Shown here in pieces: positions 59,583 to 64,000 of a stretch of DNA of 64,000 bases. This stretch comes from an uncultured Alphaproteobacteria bacterium (GTDB lineage: Bacteria > Pseudomonadota > Alphaproteobacteria > Caulobacterales > Caulobacteraceae): NCBI GenBank assembly GCA_937920085.1, contig CALETE010000001.1:1-64000 (forward strand). Reading direction: 5' to 3'. Every line of letters begins with the position of its first letter. Position 1 is the stretch's first letter. The notes below the pieces were generated by a model. It saw only the letters and a list, made by a program, of their open reading frames with translations, had not been told where the DNA came from and searched no databases. A program made the position numbers and the translations under genes.

Positions 59583-61082
59583 ATGACTGAACCTCTGATC
59601 CTCGCCCTTGACCAAGGCACGACCTCCACCCGCGCCATCGTTTTCACGGCCAAGGGCGAACCCCTGGCCGAAGCGGGTCGCCCCCTGGAGCAGGGCTACC
59701 CTCAGGACGGTTGGGTAGAGCATGACGCCAATGAAATCTTCCAGGCCAGCGTCGAGGTGATCGCTGAAGCGATCGCAAAGGCCGGTCGCACGGCCGCCGA
59801 CATTACGGCGATTGGGATCACCAACCAGCGCGAGACTGTGGTGATTTGGGATAAGGTCACCGGCGAGCCGATCCACAAGGCCATAGTCTGGCAGGACCGC
59901 CGCACGGCATCCACCTGCGACCGATTAAGGCGGGCTGGCCTGGAGCCCCTGGTTACCAAGACGACGGGCCTGCTTCTTGATCCCTACTTTTCCGGGACGA
60001 AGGTCGCTTGGCTGCTGAGCCATGTGGATGGCGCGCGCGCCAGGGCCCAGGCCGGCGACCTGCTGATGGGCACCATGGATACCTGGGTGATCTGGAAACT
60101 TACCGGCGGCAAGGTCCACGCCACAGATGCCACCAATGCCTCGCGGACCCTGTTGTTTGACATCCATACTCAGGCTTGGTCGTCAGACATGCTGGAAATG
60201 TTGGACGTCCCCCCGCAAATCCTGCCCCAAGTGTTGAACTGCGCCGATGACTTTGGTCAGACAGATCCAGGGCTTTTCGGTACCGCCATTCCCATTCGTG
60301 GGGTGGCAGGAGACCAGCAGGCGGCGTTGATGGGGCAGGGCTGTATCCGTCCCGGTGAGATGAAAGCGACCTATGGCACGGGCTGCTTCATGCTGGTCAA
60401 TACCGGCGAATTTGCCCCCACCTCCCACGCAAAACTTCTGACGACGGTCGCGGCGCGAATTGGCGGACGGACAACCTACGCTCTGGAAGGGTCGATTTTC
60501 ATCGCTGGGGCAGCCCTGCAGTGGGTTAATGAGGGCCTTGGCGTCCCGGGCGGTGGCGGAGGGGTCGAAGCTCTGGCCCAGACAGCAAAACCCGATCACG
60601 GGGTCATCATGGTCCCGGCCTTCACCGGACTTGGTGCACCCTGGTGGGATGCTGATGCCCGCGGTGCCTTGTTGGGCATGACCCGGGACACCGGTCTGGC
60701 GGAAATCGCCCACGCCGCCTTCGATGCCTGTGCCTTGCAGACCCGCGACCTCGTCGAGGCTATGCGGTCCGATGCCTCTGAGGCCTTTGGCGATGGGGTG
60801 GAGCTGCGGATCGATGGGGGCATGTCCCGCTCGGCCTGGTTCAGCCAAAGGCTAGCAGACCTGACGGGCATTGCCGTTGGCCGAGCAACCTATCAGGAGA
60901 CAACGGCCCTGGGTGCTGCACTATTTGCTGGTGTGGGTGCCGGGGTCTATGGCGATGTTGCCGAAGCCGCTGCCAGCCGCCCGACGACAGAACGGTATGA
61001 CCCCAGTGCGGACAGCCATGTGCGCGAAACCGCCTACGCCCACTGGCTAGACGCTGTGGCCAGGGTCCGGACGGAGGGATAG
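59583..61082 (+). CDS. glpK: Glycerol kinase
   Basis: The 499-residue protein is full-length GlpK: L-A-L-D-Q-G-T-T-S-T-R-A-I at the N terminus, I-G-I-T-N-Q-R-E-T, G-T-G-C-F-M-L-V-N-T-G, and the C-terminal D-G-G-M-S-R-S-A-W. It phosphorylates glycerol to sn-glycerol 3-phosphate. GGGGAGA lies before the ATG. No glpF or glpD is adjacent. Confidence 0.96.
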   Translation: MTEPLILALDQGTTSTRAIVFTAKGEPLAEAGRPLEQGYPQDGWVEHDANEIFQASVEVIAEAIAKAGRTAADITAIGITNQRETVVIWDKVTGEPIHKAIVWQDRRTASTCDRLRRAGLEPLVTKTTGLLLDPYFSGTKVAWLLSHVDGARARAQAGDLLMGTMDTWVIWKLTGGKVHATDATNASRTLLFDIHTQAWSSDMLEMLDVPPQILPQVLNCADDFGQTDPGLFGTAIPIRGVAGDQQAALMGQGCIRPGEMKATYGTGCFMLVNTGEFAPTSHAKLLTTVAARIGGRTTYALEGSIFIAGAALQWVNEGLGVPGGGGGVEALAQTAKPDHGVIMVPAFTGLGAPWWDADARGALLGMTRDTGLAEIAHAAFDACALQTRDLVEAMRSDASEAFGDGVELRIDGGMSRSAWFSQRLADLTGIAVGRATYQETTALGAALFAGVGAGVYGDVAEAAASRPTTERYDPSADSHVRETAYAHWLDAVARVRTEG

Positions 61083-61138
61083 GCTGCCCGAAGCCCGTCG
61101 GAAAGGTCGCCCTTCGAGGGCTATACCGCGTCAGGCCC

Positions 61139-62197
61139 TTATGACATTGCCATCGCTTCAACCCGGATGCGGGGGGCGCCAGGCTCCAGGCGTCCGACAA
61201 CCCGGGCGTTGGCGAAGCCCCCTGCGCGCACCAGAGATAACACGTCATCAGTTTTGTCCGGTGAGACCGAAATCAGCAGGCCACCGCTTGTCTGGGGGTC
61301 GCACAGCAGGTCGCGGTGCCAGTCGGGGAGGGCGTCGGCCCCGTCCACTGACCCACCATAACTGGCCCAGTTCCGTACCGAGGCTCCGGTTCGCACCCCT
61401 GCCTTGGCCAGTGTCTCGACGTCCGGCAGGATGGCGGGGGCCTCTGCTGAAATCACGGCCGTCAGGCCCGAGCCTCGGGCGATCTCCAGACCATGGCCCA
61501 GCAGACCAAATCCGGTGACGTCGGTCATGGCGTGAACACCGTCCATGTGGCCCAGGGCTTGACCCACGAGGTTGAGCTGGGTCGTTGAGGCGATCAGGGC
61601 GTCATACCCCTCCACTGAAATCTTTCCCTGTTTGAAGGCCGCGCTGAGAATACCCACGCCAAGGGGCTTGGTCAGGATCAGAATATCGCCAGCCTGGCCG
61701 CCAGAGTTTTTCATGACGCGATCAGGATGGACCAGACCCAGGGCGACTAAGCCATAGATCGGCTCAACGCTATCAATGGAATGGCCCCCGGCCACCGGTA
61801 TCCCTGCCGCTGCGCAGACAGAGGCACCGCCTGCTAGGATCAGGCCGATGGTTTCTGGCGACAGCTTGTCGATGGGCATGCCGACAATGGCCAAGGCCAT
61901 GATTGGGGTGCCGCCCATGGCATAGATGTCCGACAGGGCATTGGTGGCTGCAATCCGCCCAAAGTCGAAGGGATCATCCACGACGGGCATAAAAAAATCT
62001 GTGGTGGCCACCAGGGCCTGGGTGTCATTCAGCTTCCAGACCGCGGCGTCGTCGGAACTCTCGGTGCCCACCAGCAGGTTGGGAAAGCTTGCAGCTGCTG
62101 GCATCTTGGACAGTATGTCCTGAAGGACTGCCGGGGCAATCTTACAGCCACAACCGCCACCGTGGGCGAGGGAGGTCAGGCGCACGGGTTGGGTCAT
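61139..62197 (-). CDS. selD: Selenide, water dikinase
   Basis: The 352-residue protein is SelD: G-G-G-C-G-C-K (Cys16, equivalent to the active Cys17 of E. coli, and Lys19), T-T-D-F-F-M-P-V-V-D-D, and G-V-H-A-M-T-D-V-T-G-F-G-L-L-G-H. It makes selenophosphate from selenide and ATP. The active residue is Cys, not Sec. ATG 62197 is used; the frame is open to 62341. Divergent from mnmH (98 bases), its partner here. Confidence 0.95.
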   Translation of the reverse strand: MTQPVRLTSLAHGGGCGCKIAPAVLQDILSKMPAAASFPNLLVGTESSDDAAVWKLNDTQALVATTDFFMPVVDDPFDFGRIAATNALSDIYAMGGTPIMALAIVGMPIDKLSPETIGLILAGGASVCAAAGIPVAGGHSIDSVEPIYGLVALGLVHPDRVMKNSGGQAGDILILTKPLGVGILSAAFKQGKISVEGYDALIASTTQLNLVGQALGHMDGVHAMTDVTGFGLLGHGLEIARGSGLTAVISAEAPAILPDVETLAKAGVRTGASVRNWASYGGSVDGADALPDWHRDLLCDPQTSGGLLISVSPDKTDDVLSLVRAGGFANARVVGRLEPGAPRIRVEAMAMS

Positions 62198-62295
62198 CTG
62201 GCATTCCTTGGCATCGTTACCCTGCTCATACCCCGCTTCCTCGATCCGGCGCCAGATGCTCGCCTCAGCTCCATTGCCTGTGCTAGCCAAAGGGC

Positions 62296-63354
62296 ATGGC
62301 CATTCAGACCTCTTCCGCCGTAGACGCCGCCACCTTGGCAAAATACGACGCCATCATTGATGTGCGCAGCCCTGGGGAGTTCGCCGAGGATCACCTGCCC
62401 GGCGCTGAGAACCTGCCGGTGCTGAACAATGAAGAGCGGGCTGAGGTTGGAACCATCTATGTCCAGCAGTCGCGTTTCTTGGCCCGGCGGATCGGCGCGG
62501 CCCATGTGGCGCGCAATATCGCCCGGCATCTGGAAGCCGCCCTGTCAGATCGACCCTCAGGCTTCAAACCCCTGATCTATTGTTGGCGGGGCGGGCAGAG
62601 GTCCAACGCCATGGCCACCATCTTGGATCAGGTTGGTTGGCCGGTGACCCTGCTGACCGGAGGCTACAAGACCTATCGCCGGGCAGTACAGATTAGGCTT
62701 TATGACGAGGTACCGACCCTTAAGGTCATCTTGCTGGATGGCCATACAGGCTCGGCCAAGACCGACATCCTCAACCGGCTGGCGGGTCATGGGGTTCAGA
62801 CCCTGGACCTTGAGGGGCTCGCCCATCATCGCGGCTCATTGTTCGGGGCCATGGCCGGCAAGCCCCAGCCCAGCCAGAAAATGTTCGAAAGTCGGCTACT
62901 CGCTGCCCTCGACTCCCTGGATCCCTCGCGGCCAGTGGTGGTCGAAGCGGAGTCGAGCAAGATCGGCCAGATCATGACGCCGCCCCTTTTGTGGAAGGCC
63001 ATGCAGGTCGCACCGCGTATCGAGATCCGCGCCCCGCGCGCTGAGCGGGCCCGCTATCTGGTCACCGCCTATCGCGACATTATCGAGGATCGTCAGGCCC
63101 TTGAGGCTGCCTTCGCCCGCTTGCCGGTCTATCCCGGCCAGAAGCGCCTTACCGACTGGCGTGCGCTCGCCGATGAGGGTGCCTTCGAAGACCTAGCTGA
63201 AACCTTGATGGAGCACCACTACGACCCTGCCTATGACCGCTCGGCGCGCAAGGATGAACGGCCCCTGCAGGGGGTGGTGGAACTGGCGGCAATGACCGAT
63301 GAGGGATTGGAGACCGCCACCGCTATGGTTGCAGGTTTGGCGGTTAAGCCATGA
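62296..63354 (+). CDS. mnmH: tRNA 2-selenouridine synthase
   Basis: The 352-residue protein has an N-terminal rhodanese domain with the catalytic Cys96 in Y-C-W-R-G-G-Q-R-S and a C-terminal P-loop domain (G-H-T-G-S-A-K-T, residues 149-156, where Ala replaces the usual Gly). MnmH (SelU, YbbB) converts tRNA 2-thiouridine at position 34 to 2-selenouridine, using selenophosphate from SelD. It is divergent from selD. Confidence 0.94.
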   Translation: MAIQTSSAVDAATLAKYDAIIDVRSPGEFAEDHLPGAENLPVLNNEERAEVGTIYVQQSRFLARRIGAAHVARNIARHLEAALSDRPSGFKPLIYCWRGGQRSNAMATILDQVGWPVTLLTGGYKTYRRAVQIRLYDEVPTLKVILLDGHTGSAKTDILNRLAGHGVQTLDLEGLAHHRGSLFGAMAGKPQPSQKMFESRLLAALDSLDPSRPVVVEAESSKIGQIMTPPLLWKAMQVAPRIEIRAPRAERARYLVTAYRDIIEDRQALEAAFARLPVYPGQKRLTDWRALADEGAFEDLAETLMEHHYDPAYDRSARKDERPLQGVVELAAMTDEGLETATAMVAGLAVKP

Positions 63355-63364
63355 TGCGCTTTTC

Positions 63365-63404
63365 TTGCAGCTCAGTCCCTGAAATAATAAGTATGATTTT
63401 CATA
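63365..63404 (+). promoter_or_regulatory. Possible promoter and operator of the HxlR gene
   Basis: TTGCAG (63365-63370) and TAAGTA (63388-63393) are 17 bases apart. The inverted repeat TATGA-TTT-TCATA (63392-63404) overlaps the -10. HxlR-type regulators often bind such short palindromes near their own promoter. Confidence 0.4.
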
Positions 63405-63439
63405 GTGTCTTGCTATTCTGAAGTCTAAGGCCTTCGTCA

Positions 63440-64000
63440 ATGAGCATGGCGGGGGCCACGGGCCCCCATATGTCCAAGCGTGACGAAGATCTGTCCCTTT
63501 GTCCTATCGTCCACTCCACTGGGCTGGTTGGTGATCGCTGGTCGATCCTCATCGTGCGAGAACTATTGATGGGGCAGGGCCGGTTTCAGGACCTACAGGC
63601 TCAGACTGGTGCCACGAGCCAGTTGCTCTCAGCGCGACTGAAGCGGTTGGAATTGGACGGCCTTGTCGAGCGCCATGCCTATTCACAAAAACCCATTCGG
63701 TACGAATATCAGCTGAGCGCAAAGGGGTTTCACCTCTTGCCGGTAATTCTCGCCTTGCGGACCTGGGGGGAGCGCTGGGTTAAACCCCATGGCGTGCCTC
63801 AGGCCGTTCGCATGTTCCATGCCGTTTGCGGTTCAGAGCTCGATCTCGACGGAAACTGCCAATCCTGTGGCCTTCTGGCAGCTTGGACGGAGATGACAGG
63901 CAAGCCCAGTGAAGCCTGGCTAACTGAGCGGCGGGCGCTGGCCGTCGCCTTCGCCGAAAACGTAAAACCATTAGCAAGTCGCCCGAAGGACCCTGACCAA
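63440..64000 (+). CDS. HxlR family transcriptional regulator, cut by the window end
   Basis: The open frame reaches position 64000 without a stop. From ATG 63470 the product reads M-S-K-R-D-E-D-L-S-L-C-P-I-V, then G-D-R-W-S-I-L-I-V-R-E-L-L and the winged helix L-L-S-A-R-L-K-R-L-E-L-D-G-L-V, as in HxlR. A C-x-x-C pair (C-Q-S-C) near residue 135 is unusual for the family and could bind a metal. ATG 63440 (used here) has AAGG nine bases before it; the true start may be 63470. Confidence 0.85.
   Translation, partial: MSMAGATGPHMSKRDEDLSLCPIVHSTGLVGDRWSILIVRELLMGQGRFQDLQAQTGATSQLLSARLKRLELDGLVERHAYSQKPIRYEYQLSAKGFHLLPVILALRTWGERWVKPHGVPQAVRMFHAVCGSELDLDGNCQSCGLLAAWTEMTGKPSEAWLTERRALAVAFAENVKPLASRPKDPDQ

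Noticed and set aside
61139..62197. Selenocysteine (in-frame TGA) in SelD
   Set aside because: The active position is a Cys codon and the frame has no internal TGA.
63451..63467. GGGGGCC-ACG-GGCCCCC hairpin as terminator of mnmH
   Set aside because: No T-run follows, and it lies inside or just before the HxlR reading frame.

Overview
The window looks like a chromosomal segment of an alphaproteobacterium of the order Caulobacterales; the genus is not certain. Supporting signs are the block DUF2948 - hisD - UPF0262 - phosphatase - infA - maf - RNase E/G-like - yacG - tRNA-Phe, two DUF2336 proteins, a CtrA-type site, a tRNA-His with discriminator A73, and a LexA-type box of the alphaproteobacterial form GTTC-N7-GTTC. 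Genes are densely packed, with many ATGA or short convergent overlaps.

Region 1 (1 to about 11,900) is the structural part of a podovirus-like prophage: portal, scaffold, P22-type coat, adaptor, tail fibre and glycine-rich adhesin proteins, a large tail protein, an internal coiled-coil protein, and a lysis set (coiled-coil membrane protein, holin, nested Rz/Rz1). Terminase, integrase and endolysin are not seen. A methyltransferase gene lies antisense between portal and scaffold and appears to cut the portal short. Inverted REP-like composites flank that block. The scaffold promoter carries a LexA-type box and a palindrome in its spacer. The last phage gene overlaps a host DUF2239 gene, so the prophage edge is probably there.

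Region 2 (11,859 to 18,006) is core host: DUF2239, tRNA-Thr, then the hisD/infA/yacG block ending in tRNA-Phe, whose promoter overlaps a terminator. Region 3 (18,095 to 25,490) has a fused biotin-dependent carboxylase, an exbB-exbD-tonB operon, tRNA-His, an esterase and a small zinc-ribbon protein.

Region 4 (25,544 to 52,858) is mainly oxidative and acyl-CoA metabolism: carotenoid oxygenase, DUF1295 protein, a beta-helix/diheme cytochrome pair, malonyl-CoA synthetase-like enzyme, two acyl-CoA dehydrogenases, glycolate oxidase glcDEF, an SDR plus dienelactone hydrolase, a CYP153-like P450, a Baeyer-Villiger-type monooxygenase and a family III CoA transferase. Between them are regulators (XRE, TetR), two acetyltransferases, a TPR/glycosyltransferase-like protein, an A+T-rich TylF-like methyltransferase, an RNA methyltransferase, a ThiO-like oxidase and a lytic transglycosylase behind a CtrA-type site.

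Region 5 (52,925 to 59,454) groups a membrane hybrid histidine kinase, two DUF2336 proteins, a Nudix hydrolase, an orphan Hpt protein and NAD kinase: a possible signalling cluster. Region 6 (59,583 to the end) holds glycerol kinase, a divergent selD/mnmH pair for tRNA 2-selenouridine, and a HxlR-type regulator that runs off the window.
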